Of a stretch of 23,932 nt of DNA, positions 23,912 to 23,932 are shown piece by piece. A program made the translations under genes and the position numbers. Source of the stretch: an uncultured Mailhella sp. (GTDB lineage: Bacteria > Desulfobacterota > Desulfovibrionia > Desulfovibrionales > Desulfovibrionaceae); the NCBI RefSeq assembly GCF_905187505.1, contig NZ_CAJJIC010000030.1, positions 1 to 23,932 of the forward strand, in the 5' to 3' direction. The notes beneath the pieces are model-generated. The model ran no database searches and was not told the DNA's origin. It saw nothing but the letters and a program-made list of their open reading frames with translations. Positions within the stretch are counted from its first letter, which is position 1. Each line of letters opens with the position of its first letter.

Positions 23912-23932
23912 CGAAGTTCAAAGCCTCGTTGA

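Overview
This roughly 24 kb window is bacterial chromosome with high GC (about 60 % by eye, AT-rich only in promoters) and tightly packed genes ending in strong hairpin terminators. The gene set suggests an anaerobic deltaproteobacterium of the Desulfovibrionaceae type (Desulfovibrio/Bilophila/Mailhella-like). The clues are an [FeFe]-hydrogenase maturase (HydG) beside a TM1266-type regulator, an oxygen-sensitive class I fumarase split into two subunits, a cbpA-cbpM-clpB chaperone operon, and DASS-type anion carriers. This assignment is inference from gene content; there is no rRNA or tRNA gene in the window. No CRISPR array, insertion sequence or prophage was seen.

Layout. 94-1122 (+): a PPP-type metallophosphoesterase. 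1539-2957 (-): hydG, with a promoter and terminator-like leader between it and the divergent TM1266-family regulator (3433-3678, +). 3851-5264 (+): class I fumarase alpha and beta subunits, coupled. 5265-5844: a long AT-rich control region with helically phased repeats. 5845-8901 (+): an unrecognised 1018-residue protein with a PHP-like segment and a membrane block. 8902-9178: a cluster of hairpins. 9179-13292 (-): heat-shock operon cbpA-cbpM-clpB. 13874-15436 (-): tyrS followed by a small Cys-motif/ThiS-MoaD-like protein. 15674-16555 (+): FMN riboswitch and ribB. 16741-17730 (-): family 2 glycosyltransferase. 17805-18755 (-): LysR regulator. 18908-23669 (+): two alternating pairs of anion transporter plus amidohydrolase-like enzyme, divergent from lysR.

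How the genes work together. HydG makes the CO and CN ligands of the [FeFe]-hydrogenase H-cluster, and the adjacent TM1266-type protein is a presumed hydrogenase-system regulator. Fumarase links malate and fumarate in the anaerobic C4 pathway. The chaperone operon pairs a DnaJ-type co-chaperone, its modulator and the ClpB disaggregase. The lysR / transporter / enzyme / transporter / enzyme block looks like an inducible organic-anion utilisation locus. Its two enzymes have lost almost all the metal ligands of the amidohydrolase superfamily, which makes it the best candidate here for undescribed chemistry. The 1018-residue protein with its elaborate promoter and the ubiquitin-like protein behind tyrS are the other two loci most worth following up.
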